Source: Bacteroidales bacterium UBA1266 (lineage in GTDB: Bacteria; Bacteroidota; Bacteroidia; Bacteroidales; WCHB1-69). Taken from it: a stretch of 9,922 nucleotides of DNA. A program made the translations under genes and the position numbers. Of this stretch, positions 1-6,485 are shown piece after piece. Every line of letters starts with the position of its first letter. The first letter of the stretch is position 1. Below the pieces are notes generated by a model, which saw only the letters and a list, made by a program, of their open reading frames with translations, was not told the origin of the DNA and did not search any database. The DNA is taken from NCBI GenBank assembly GCA_002308135.1, contig DBVK01000054.1:229-10150 (forward strand), read 5' to 3'.

Positions 1-1746
1 GCCTTCCGCATAGTCCTTTGCCCCGTAGTTGTGACCGGCCAGCCAATAAATGCTGTAGCCTCCGAACGAGGCGCCGCAGGCTCCGATGCGATCCGCGTCA
101 ATTTGAGGCATTTCCTTGGCAATGACGTCGGTAGCCTGGATGTAATCCTTCATGCACAGTCCGCCGTAATCCCCGCTGATTTCCTCACACCAGGCGGTGC
201 CGAATCCCGGACATCCGCGGCGGTTGGGGGCGATGATGAAATAGCCCGCGCCGCTCATCACTTGGAAGTTCCAGCGGGTGCTCCAGAACTGGCTTACCAT
301 GCTTTGGGGGCCGCCTTCGCAGAAAAGCAGGGCGGGATAGGTTTTGCTGCTGTCGTAATTATACGGATAAATCAACCAGACCAGCATGTCTTTGCCGTCC
401 ACGGTTTTGATCCAGCGGGCTTCGGTTTTGCCCATGCGGCATTGCTCCAAAACCTCGGTATTGATGGCCGTCAGTTGTTTGCCTTCGTTTTCCGTGCCTT
501 CCAGCGGATAGGAGAAAAGTTCGGCCGGATAGCTCATGGAAACCTGCTGGGCGATGATTTGTCCTTTACCCATGCGGAAACCGTTGATGTCGTGCACGCC
601 TTTGCTCACCTGGCGTATGCTTTCATCCTTCAGGTTGAAGGCGAAAATCTCCTGGGTGCCCCTATACATCACAACGGCGTAGATTTCCGAATTGTCCTCG
701 TTCCAGACAAGGTTGCCGACCCCGTAGTCAAAAGCGGAGGTATAGTCCTTATAGGCTTTGGTTTCAAAATTATAGACCATCAGACGGGTTTTGTCGGATT
801 CGTAGCCGTCATGCTCCATGCTTTCCCAGGCGATGCTTTTCCCGTCGGAGGAGAAGACGGGGTTCTGGTCGTAGCCCATCATCCCTTCGCTGATATTGAA
901 GGTTTCCTTGCTGTCAGTGTCATAGATATAAATATCGGAATTGGTGGAAAGGGCATAGTCCTTTCCGGTTTTTTTGCGGCAGGTGTAGGCGATTTTTTTG
1001 CCGTCCGGAGACCAGCAAACCTGTTCCAGGCCGCCCCAGGGGCGCATAGGGCATTCGTAGGGTTCGCCCTCCAGCACGTCCGTCACATGGGCGGTGTCGA
1101 TTTTCCCTCCGGAGACGGAGGCGATGAAAATGTGCGGATATTCGTCCACCCAGCAGTCCCAATGCCTGTACATCAAATCTTCGTTAATCCGGCCGGTGGT
1201 TTTGTCCAGGCCTTCGTACAGCGGTTGGACGTTCCCTGCTTTTTGCACGGGCAGGCAGGCGGTATAAAGCGCTTTGCTGCGGTCGGGCGAGAACATGAAT
1301 TCCTCCACTGCTTGGGGGAATTCGCCCATGCAGCTTTCCTGGTTGTTTTGGATATCTATGCAGAAAAGTTGCTGTCCGCGCAAAAAAGCGACGTGTGTAT
1401 TGTCAAACCAGTGCACGCAGTTCTCATTGGCTTCGCTCACGGTCAGGCGGGTGACCTGGCTGCCGTCGGCGTTCATCCAATAGAGTTCGGCGTTGCCTTT
1501 GTTCTCCTCCATGCTGTAATAAGTGACGGTATAAGCGATTTTAGTGCCGTCCGGGGAGAGGTCGTAACTGCCCATTTTCCCTAAGCCCCACATGATTTCC
1601 GGGGTGAAACGGCCGTCCGTGACGGTCAGTTGCGGTTTTTCAATGACGGAGACTGGTTCCGCCACCGTTTCGGTCTTTTTTTTACAGGCGGTGAAGGCAA
1701 GGGTTGTCGCAAGCATGGCTATACCTAGTTTTTTCAAGTTATTCAT
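1..1746 (-). CDS. S9 family peptidase lipoprotein, DPP5-like (partial, C-terminus off the left edge)
   Basis: Serine peptidase of the prolyl oligopeptidase clan (S9), most like the S9C/dipeptidyl-peptidase 5 type. That type removes dipeptides from peptide N-termini in the Bacteroidales periplasm. The frame is open from ATG at 1746 to base 1 (582 codons). Residues 1-21 form a lipoprotein signal ending FTAC, with the lipidated Cys at 21 followed by KKK, so membrane anchoring is likely; Phe at -3 is not the classical lipobox residue. Residues ~40-430 show beta-propeller blades with repeated SPDG/SSDG turns. The alpha/beta-hydrolase part contains CEGGPQS and PNRRG, then the nucleophile motif GASFGGYS with Ser about residue 560. 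The catalytic Asp and His, and roughly the last 100 residues, lie outside the window. It starts 28 nt after the aldolase gene and is probably its operon partner. Family is secure; the exact cleavage specificity is inferred. Confidence 0.93.
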   Translation of the reverse strand, partial: MNNLKKLGIAMLATTLAFTACKKKTETVAEPVSVIEKPQLTVTDGRFTPEIMWGLGKMGSYDLSPDGTKIAYTVTYYSMEENKGNAELYWMNADGSQVTRLTVSEANENCVHWFDNTHVAFLRGQQLFCIDIQNNQESCMGEFPQAVEEFMFSPDRSKALYTACLPVQKAGNVQPLYEGLDKTTGRINEDLMYRHWDCWVDEYPHIFIASVSGGKIDTAHVTDVLEGEPYECPMRPWGGLEQVCWSPDGKKIAYTCRKKTGKDYALSTNSDIYIYDTDSKETFNISEGMMGYDQNPVFSSDGKSIAWESMEHDGYESDKTRLMVYNFETKAYKDYTSAFDYGVGNLVWNEDNSEIYAVVMYRGTQEIFAFNLKDESIRQVSKGVHDINGFRMGKGQIIAQQVSMSYPAELFSYPLEGTENEGKQLTAINTEVLEQCRMGKTEARWIKTVDGKDMLVWLIYPYNYDSSKTYPALLFCEGGPQSMVSQFWSTRWNFQVMSGAGYFIIAPNRRGCPGFGTAWCEEISGDYGGLCMKDYIQATDVIAKEMPQIDADRIGACGASFGGYSIYWLAGHNYGAKDYAEG

Positions 1747-1774
1747 ATTGTTTTTGTTTTTTTGTTCCACATTT

Positions 1775-2854
1775 TTAAATCTTTGCGTTTTCTGGCGCGT
1801 CTTTTCTGTTTTGTTCGGAAGGGGCGCATGTGGGCAAAAGGCGTTTCAGGCAGTCCACAAAATCGCGGATGTCCGTTTCCGTAGTGTCAAAGGAGCACAT
1901 CCAGCGGACCACATCCCTGTTTTCGTCCCAATCGTAGAAGAAATAGTGTTGCTGCAGGGCTTTCCATACGGTGCGGGGCAGTTGCACAAACACGCTGTTG
2001 GCCTGCACCGGATACACCACGTGAAGATGCGGCAGGTCTTTTACAGACTGGTAGAGCAGCTGGGCCATACGGTTGGCCTGTCCGGCGTTTCTCCGCCAAA
2101 GCCCATTTTGGAAATAGGCCTGGAACTGCACGGCCAGAAAGCGCGATTTGCTGCACAATTGCATGGCCTGTTTGCGCCGGTAGAGGAAATGCTGCTGTAG
2201 CGCAGGATGGAGCAGCACCACAGCTTCCCCCATCATCAGACCGTTTTTGGTGCCACCGAAGGAAAGGGCGTCTATGCCCAGGTCGGTGGTCATCTCCCGG
2301 AAACTTTTCCCTAGGGCCACCGCTGCATTGGCCAGACGCGCCCCGTCCATGTGCACGTAGAGCTGGTGGGAATGCGCCAATTCGACAATAGCGCGTATTT
2401 CCGCCAAGCTGTATAGGGTGCCTAATTCCGTCGGTTGGGTGATGCTGATGACTTTGGGTTGGGAATGGTGTTGGAAGCCGAAACCGTGCAACTGGGTGCG
2501 GATCAGTTCCGGCGTCAGCTTTCCGTCCGGTGTGGGGACGGGAAGCAGCCGGCAGCCGACCACACGCTGTATGGAGCCGCATTCGTCCACATTGATGTGT
2601 GCGCTTTCGGCACAGATGACCGCTTCATGCGAGCGGGTCATGGCATCTATGCACAAGGTGTTGGCTCCTGTCCCGTTGAACACGAAGTGGACTTCCGCTT
2701 TTTCCCCGAACTGCTGCCGGAACAAATGGAGGGTCTCCGTGCAGAATTCGTCCTCCCCGTAGGCACGGGCGTGTCCGGTATTGGCTTGTGTGATAGCCTC
2801 CAGCACTTCCAGACTGATGCCGGAATGGTTGTCGCTTCCGAATCCTTTTTTCAT
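1775..2854 (-). CDS. ltaE: Low-specificity L-threonine aldolase family (PLP enzyme)
   Basis: Fold-type I PLP enzyme of the threonine aldolase/beta-eliminating lyase family. It splits L-threonine or L-allo-threonine into glycine and acetaldehyde in the cytoplasm. Visible marks over 359 residues: the N-terminal SDNHSG; AYGEDEF near 32-37; FNGTGAN (60-65), which binds the phosphate; AESAHI with His86, expected to stack on the PLP ring; HMDGARLANA with Asp170 and Arg173; and SFGGTKNG with Lys203 as the Schiff-base lysine. Length is normal for the family. The frame extends six codons further to a TTG at 2872, but the ATG at 2854 precedes the conserved KKGFGSDNHSG start and is preferred. No Shine-Dalgarno sequence is visible. 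It lies 54 nt after the transporter gene and 28 nt before the S9 peptidase, suggesting one operon. The exact substrate preference (L-Thr, allo-Thr or another beta-hydroxy amino acid) cannot be read from the sequence. Confidence 0.92.
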   Translation of the reverse strand: MKKGFGSDNHSGISLEVLEAITQANTGHARAYGEDEFCTETLHLFRQQFGEKAEVHFVFNGTGANTLCIDAMTRSHEAVICAESAHINVDECGSIQRVVGCRLLPVPTPDGKLTPELIRTQLHGFGFQHHSQPKVISITQPTELGTLYSLAEIRAIVELAHSHQLYVHMDGARLANAAVALGKSFREMTTDLGIDALSFGGTKNGLMMGEAVVLLHPALQQHFLYRRKQAMQLCSKSRFLAVQFQAYFQNGLWRRNAGQANRMAQLLYQSVKDLPHLHVVYPVQANSVFVQLPRTVWKALQQHYFFYDWDENRDVVRWMCSFDTTETDIRDFVDCLKRLLPTCAPSEQNRKDAPENAKI

Positions 2855-2908
2855 AATGGCAATAAAACGCAAATATCAGCAAAATCCGTATACGGAAGAC
2901 AGAAAGGG

Positions 2909-3892
2909 CTATTCTTTTTTTTGTTTTTCCTGCTCTTGGCGTATGCGGTACAACTGGTAGGCGTTGAAAAGGTTGTGCCAGATGGTGTAAAATCCGCCCG
3001 CCAGGGAGGTTATGGGCGAAAGAAAGGTGTATCCCAGCCAGATGGCGAAAACGGTGTTTTTCTGTCCCATGCTCTGGCCGCCGCTGATGCGGTCGTGGTG
3101 CCTCCCACCGATACGTTTGCCCAAAACAAATTGTAAAATACAGCAAACCAGTGAAATAAGTATAATCCCCAATTCATAATACCAATTGATTTCGCTGTGG
3201 ACGATGATTTTGGTTGTGACGGCCAAAGCCAGCGTAAGGGAGACAGACCAGATGTAAAAGGCTAAGTCCTTTGCCTTGACAATGGTTTTGTGGAGGTCCG
3301 GCAGCAGATAGCGTACCAGGAAGGCCAGCAGCAGCGGGATGATCAGCAGGGGAAACACTTTCCCTAGAATCAGGAGGAAGGAAGGGAAAAAACCCATGCC
3401 GATGGAAGGGTTGACCAGGGGGAAAACCGCCGGAACGGCAACGGCGGTCGCCAGGTTGATGAGGATGGTGTAGGTGACCAGGTTGGTGGTGTTTCCTCCC
3501 AGTTTTCCGGTGATGACGGCGGCGGCGGTGGCGGTCGGGCAGAGCATGCAAATCATGGCGGACTCCCATAACACTTTGGATGGTAAATCTTTATAAAGTA
3601 TAGGAGGCAAGGAAAGCAGCAGAAAGCTGACGCATTGTATCAATAGCAGCCAGCCGTGCCAAGGGCGCAGCCGCAGCCGTTTGGGGTTGATTTTGCAGAA
3701 AGAGAGGAAGAGCATGCAGAAAATCAGCGAAGGCTGGATAATGCCGATAGCGCGGTTGATGGATTCGCGGGCGTTTTCCGGAAGATGCAGGCGCGCCACG
3801 GCGAAATAGGCCAGTACGCCTGTAGCCATGGCTATAGGCAGCATCCATGCCTGGAGAAACGTTTTGACGTTTCGCTGTGTTTGTGTGTCCAT
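2909..3892 (-). CDS. BASS-like (bile acid:sodium symporter superfamily) membrane transporter
   Basis: Integral inner-membrane protein of 327 residues with about nine or ten hydrophobic segments (first ~14-34, last ~281-300) and a short, charged C-terminal tail rich in Glu, Gln and Lys. Two sequences resemble the broken-helix signatures of the BASS/SBF carriers: LCPTATAAAVITGKLGGN at ~117-134, the place of the family's CPGGTASN-type motif, and GGQSMGQKNTVFA at ~271-283, resembling its G-x-QN motif. These parts build the sodium and substrate sites in known family members. The substrate is unknown; BASS proteins carry bile acids, pyruvate, pantothenate and other organic anions. The frame stays open upstream into the tRNA gene, but ATG at 3892 is the first start outside the tRNA and its terminator and precedes a normal cytoplasmic N-terminus. 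It leads a probable operon with the aldolase and the S9 peptidase. Confidence 0.78.
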   Translation of the reverse strand: MDTQTQRNVKTFLQAWMLPIAMATGVLAYFAVARLHLPENARESINRAIGIIQPSLIFCMLFLSFCKINPKRLRLRPWHGWLLLIQCVSFLLLSLPPILYKDLPSKVLWESAMICMLCPTATAAAVITGKLGGNTTNLVTYTILINLATAVAVPAVFPLVNPSIGMGFFPSFLLILGKVFPLLIIPLLLAFLVRYLLPDLHKTIVKAKDLAFYIWSVSLTLALAVTTKIIVHSEINWYYELGIILISLVCCILQFVLGKRIGGRHHDRISGGQSMGQKNTVFAIWLGYTFLSPITSLAGGFYTIWHNLFNAYQLYRIRQEQEKQKKE

Positions 3893-3903
3893 GTTTCCAA
3901 AAT

Positions 3904-3935
3904 AAAAAGTCTTGAAATTGATTTCCAAGACTTTT
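3904..3935 (-). terminator. Rho-independent terminator behind tRNA-Leu
   Basis: A perfect 10-bp inverted repeat (AAAAGTCTTG at 3905-3914 and CAAGACTTTT at 3926-3935) with an AT-rich inner stem forms a hairpin 6 nt past the tRNA 3' end. On the minus strand it runs into a T-rich tract (TTTTTATTTT, down to about 3899). It should end the tRNA transcript and also falls just ahead of the transporter start at 3892, so any read-through would feed that operon. Confidence 0.82.
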
Positions 3936-3941
3936 CTTCTG

Positions 3942-4025
3942 TACCCGAGGCCAGGATCGAACTGGCACGAGTTTAACCTCATCGGTTTTTGAGACCGACG
4001 CGTCTACCAATTCCGCCACTCGGGC
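3942..4025 (-). tRNA. tRNA-Leu(CAA)
   Basis: An 84-nt class II tRNA decoding UUG. The acceptor stem GCCCGAG pairs with CTCGGGT (last pair G1-U72, discriminator A73). The D arm is GCG/CGC, and the anticodon stem TCGGT/ACCGA carries loop CTCAAAA with anticodon CAA at 3991-3989. A long variable arm (GAG/CTC) and the T arm GCCAG-TTCGATC-CTGGC follow. CCA is not encoded: the bases after A73 are CAG. The long variable arm and CAA anticodon identify leucine. A36-A37-A38 is the target pattern for i6A formation by MiaA followed by methylthiolation by MiaB, whose gene lies upstream on the same strand. It has its own promoter and terminator. Confidence 0.97.
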
Positions 4026-4036
4026 AGTACAGGCTG

Positions 4037-4067
4037 CAAAAGTACTAAGAATACCAATACGAAAAAC
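4037..4067 (-). promoter_or_regulatory. Promoter of tRNA-Leu, Bacteroidota type
   Basis: On the minus strand TACTTTTG (complement of 4037-4044) matches the Bacteroidota -7 consensus TAnnTTTG exactly. A T-rich stretch containing TTTT lies 17-19 nt further upstream where the -33 TTTG element is expected; that half is only approximate. The tRNA 5' end is 11 nt past the -7 box, a fitting distance for a short leader. Confidence 0.65.
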
Positions 4068-4095
4068 CTTTTTCGCAAAAAAATGCAGGGCGGAA

Positions 4096-5010
4096 TCAGA
4101 GGTTTTGATATTCAGTGGTGTAACTTTCCACTAACAGCAATTCGTCTGTGTTGTCCACAATGTTTTTGGAGTAGACGTCAATGCGGATTTCGTTGTTGTT
4201 TTCATCAAAGACGGTACGTTTCTCGTCCAGAATCACCCCGTCCTTGTTCAGCATCTGGTCCAGCACGCAGTTCCCTTGCGCGTCGTAGCCGTAGACGTGC
4301 TTGAAGTAAACGGAGGCGCTTTCAATGTCCACGGCGGTGCGTTGGCCCTGCCCGTTGTAGTGGAAACGGCGGCGGACCACCAGCTGGTCACTGATGTTGT
4401 AGGTTTCCTGGGATTCTATGCCGAAGGGCCCGTAGTGAATAACTTCCGTGGTTTTATTCACCACGCTGCTGTCGACTTCCGGTTCGTAGCAGACTATTTC
4501 CACCGGTCTTCCGTTCTCGTCGTAACGGAACACTTTCCGGCTTTGGAGATCGTTGGTGTCGGAAAACTCCTTTTCCTCCATCAGCAGCCCGTTTTCCCAT
4601 TGGCATTCCTTTTCCACGTAGGAGGAGCCGTCCTCGTAAAAAATCTCTTTCCGCACCAGACGCCCTTCCTCGTCGTAATGGTAGGTCTCGTTTACAGCAT
4701 CTTCCAGGTAGCGGATTTCGCAATGCCCAATCCGGTCTTCCCCTTCTTCCGCATAAAAATAGCGGCGGCTTTCATAGGGTTCCGTTTCATCCCCGTCTAT
4801 GAATTGCTCCTCCAGCACGCGGTTGTGCGTGTCAAAGGTGCGCCGTATGGTGTTTTTGGTGTCATCCTCCCAGTTGAAGCTCTGGTCCAGCAGGATGTTT
4901 CCGGCATCGTCGGTTTCCGTATAGGATAAGGTACGCGTGGTCTCCTCAATGTGGTCGTTGTAAGTGTTTGTCCTTTCGTAGGTTGTCTTTTGTTTACGGA
5001 TGGCTTTCAT
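4096..5010 (-). CDS. Cytoplasmic YD/RHS-like repeat protein, function unknown
   Basis: A strongly acidic 304-residue protein with no signal peptide, lipobox or membrane segment, so it is probably cytoplasmic. It consists almost wholly of degenerate repeats of the RHS/YD type: aromatic-x-YD-x-x-G-x-x followed by alternating charged and hydrophobic residues. Cores are visible at about 30-40, 58-66, 110-120 (YHYDEEGRLVR), 161-171 (FRYDENGRPVE), 216-226 (FHYNGQGQRT), 240-250 (YGYDAQGNCVL) and 267-276. Such repeats usually form beta-hairpins that stack into shells or ribbons in secreted polymorphic toxins and cell-wall proteins. Here there is no C-terminal toxin domain, no RHS core motif and no export signal. 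The ATG is 13 nt after the miaB stop on the same strand, so the two are almost certainly co-transcribed. I do not recognise a named family and assign no function. Confidence 0.85.
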   Translation of the reverse strand: MKAIRKQKTTYERTNTYNDHIEETTRTLSYTETDDAGNILLDQSFNWEDDTKNTIRRTFDTHNRVLEEQFIDGDETEPYESRRYFYAEEGEDRIGHCEIRYLEDAVNETYHYDEEGRLVRKEIFYEDGSSYVEKECQWENGLLMEEKEFSDTNDLQSRKVFRYDENGRPVEIVCYEPEVDSSVVNKTTEVIHYGPFGIESQETYNISDQLVVRRRFHYNGQGQRTAVDIESASVYFKHVYGYDAQGNCVLDQMLNKDGVILDEKRTVFDENNNEIRIDVYSKNIVDNTDELLLVESYTTEYQNL

Positions 5011-5023
5011 GCGATCGTCAGGT

Positions 5024-6334
5024 TTATGCGTTGTTTTGAACTTTTTCCCCCAATAAGGTGGCGGTGGTGCAATCGGTCACTTTCACACGGGTGTATGTTC
5101 CCGGCTGGCAGTCTTCCTTAGGGAAAACAATAACCTTGTTTTGGCTGTTGCGCCCGAAATAATGCGCATCGGAGCGTTTGGAAGGCCCTTCAACCAGGAT
5201 TTCAACCGTTTTGCCTATATCTTTCAGGTGGCTTTCATAGGAAAGCTGGCGTTGCAGGGCGATGATTTCCTCCAGCCGGGCGGTTTTCACATCGTCCGGA
5301 ATATCGTCCGCAAGGTGTTTGGCCGCATAGGTGCCGCTGCGTTCGGAGTATTTGAACATAAAGGCGTAGTCGAAGCGGGCGGTTTGCATCAGCGAGAGGG
5401 TTTGCTGGTGATCCTGCTCCGTTTCCCCGCAGAAACCGCTGATGAGGTCGGTGGAAATGCTTGCGTCCGGCAGGTGGCGGCGTATGGACTCCACCCTTTC
5501 CAGATAGCTTTCCCGGGTGTATTTCCGGTTCATGCGTTTCAGCACTTCCGTGCTTCCCGATTGGGCAGGAAGGTGGATGTTTTTACAGATGTTAGGGTAT
5601 GCGGCCATCACTTCCAGCAATTCGTCCGACAAATCCTTGGGGTGGGAAGTGGTGAAGCGGATGCGCAGGCTTGGGTCGGTTTCGGCGGAGTCGGCCATCA
5701 GCCGGGGAAAACCGTAACTGTCCCCCCACCGGTAGGAATTGACGTTTTGGCCGAGCAGGGTGACCTCCTTGTAGCCCTTTGCAGAAAGGTCGCGGATTTC
5801 CTGCAAAACGCTCTCCGGATCCCGGCTGCGCTCCCGTCCCCGTGTATAGGGCACCACGCAGTAGGTGCAGAAATTGTTGCATCCGCGCATAATGGAAACA
5901 AACGCGGAAATGCCGTTGCTTTGGTAGCGTAAAGGGTTGATGCCCAAGTAGGTCTCGTCCAAAGACAATTCCGTGCGGACCTGCGGCGCTTCCGCGTCGG
6001 CAAGCATTTCCGGCAGAAAACGGTAGGCGTCCGGACCGGCCACAAAATCCACCAGATGCGAAGCCATCCATTGGGTTTTGTAGCGGGAGGCCATGCAGCC
6101 GATAAGCCCGATTCTCCGTTTATCCCCCTTTTTTTGAAGGGAACGCAATTCCTCCAGACGGTTCAGCACTTTTTGCTCTGCATTTTCCCGAATGGAACAG
6201 GTGTTCAGGATAATCACATCGGCCTCCTGCACTTGCGCACACAAGGTGTGGGTTTTGGATAATACAGAGGCAACAATTTCACTGTCAGCGAAATTCATTT
6301 GGCATCCGTAGGTTTCAATATACAGTTTCTTCAT
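5024..6334 (-). CDS. miaB: tRNA-2-methylthio-N6-dimethylallyladenosine synthase MiaB
   Basis: Radical-SAM methylthiotransferase that turns i6A37 into ms2i6A37 in tRNAs reading codons that start with U. At 436 residues it has the full MiaB layout. The N-terminal MTTase domain has three cluster ligands: C11 (YGCQMN), C46 (NTCSIREN) and C80 (GCMASR). The radical-SAM domain has C152-x3-C156-x2-C159 in RGCNNFCTYC, followed by VPYTRGRERS. A C-terminal TRAM domain spans roughly 370-436. NTCSIRENAEQK favours MiaB over the RimO and MtaB relatives. The frame is open for 80 codons further upstream, into the metallophosphatase terminator, but that stretch is not MiaB-like; ATG at 6334 gives the standard MKKLYIETYGCQMN start. 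No convincing promoter was found in 6335-6454. The YD-repeat gene follows after 13 nt. Confidence 0.96.
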   Translation of the reverse strand: MKKLYIETYGCQMNFADSEIVASVLSKTHTLCAQVQEADVIILNTCSIRENAEQKVLNRLEELRSLQKKGDKRRIGLIGCMASRYKTQWMASHLVDFVAGPDAYRFLPEMLADAEAPQVRTELSLDETYLGINPLRYQSNGISAFVSIMRGCNNFCTYCVVPYTRGRERSRDPESVLQEIRDLSAKGYKEVTLLGQNVNSYRWGDSYGFPRLMADSAETDPSLRIRFTTSHPKDLSDELLEVMAAYPNICKNIHLPAQSGSTEVLKRMNRKYTRESYLERVESIRRHLPDASISTDLISGFCGETEQDHQQTLSLMQTARFDYAFMFKYSERSGTYAAKHLADDIPDDVKTARLEEIIALQRQLSYESHLKDIGKTVEILVEGPSKRSDAHYFGRNSQNKVIVFPKEDCQPGTYTRVKVTDCTTATLLGEKVQNNA

Positions 6335-6454
6335 TTTCGTTCCATTCGAAACAATCTGAGCGTAAAAACGCGCCTTTTGAAGAAATATTGTCTGCTGTGT
6401 GCAAAACAGTCGTATGATTGGAAATTTTTCGGAAAAAGTGGGGAGACAGGCATG

Positions 6455-6480
6455 AAAAAAGGGCGGAAATTTTTCCGCCC
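6455..6480 (-). terminator. Rho-independent terminator of the metallophosphatase gene
   Basis: A GC-rich inverted repeat (GGGCGGAAA at 6461-6469 with TTTCCGCCC at 6472-6480) forms a tight hairpin. On the minus strand it is followed at once by six T (complement of 6455-6460). It begins 5 nt past the metallophosphatase stop codon, so that gene is its clear client; it also separates the gene from miaB. Confidence 0.9.
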
Positions 6481-6485
6481 TATGC

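Noticed and set aside
31..1584. A 517-codon open frame on the plus strand
   Set aside because: It is antisense to the S9 peptidase gene, whose minus-strand frame shows a lipoprotein signal, propeller turns and the GASFGGYS motif. The plus-strand product has no recognisable domain and is an artefact of codon bias.
2435..3136. Plus-strand open frame of 233 codons spanning the aldolase-transporter junction
   Set aside because: It crosses two well-supported minus-strand genes and has low-complexity, unrecognisable content.
3893..3982. Upstream extension of the transporter frame by 30 codons
   Set aside because: It would start inside the tRNA-Leu gene and run through its terminator hairpin.
4060..4075. 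Short AT-rich inverted repeat (CGAAAAACCTTTTTCG) between the YD-repeat gene and the tRNA
   Set aside because: The stem is weak, its loop is too small unless a pair opens, and on the minus strand it is not followed by a T tract. It also overlaps the tRNA promoter's -33 region. I do not call it a terminator.
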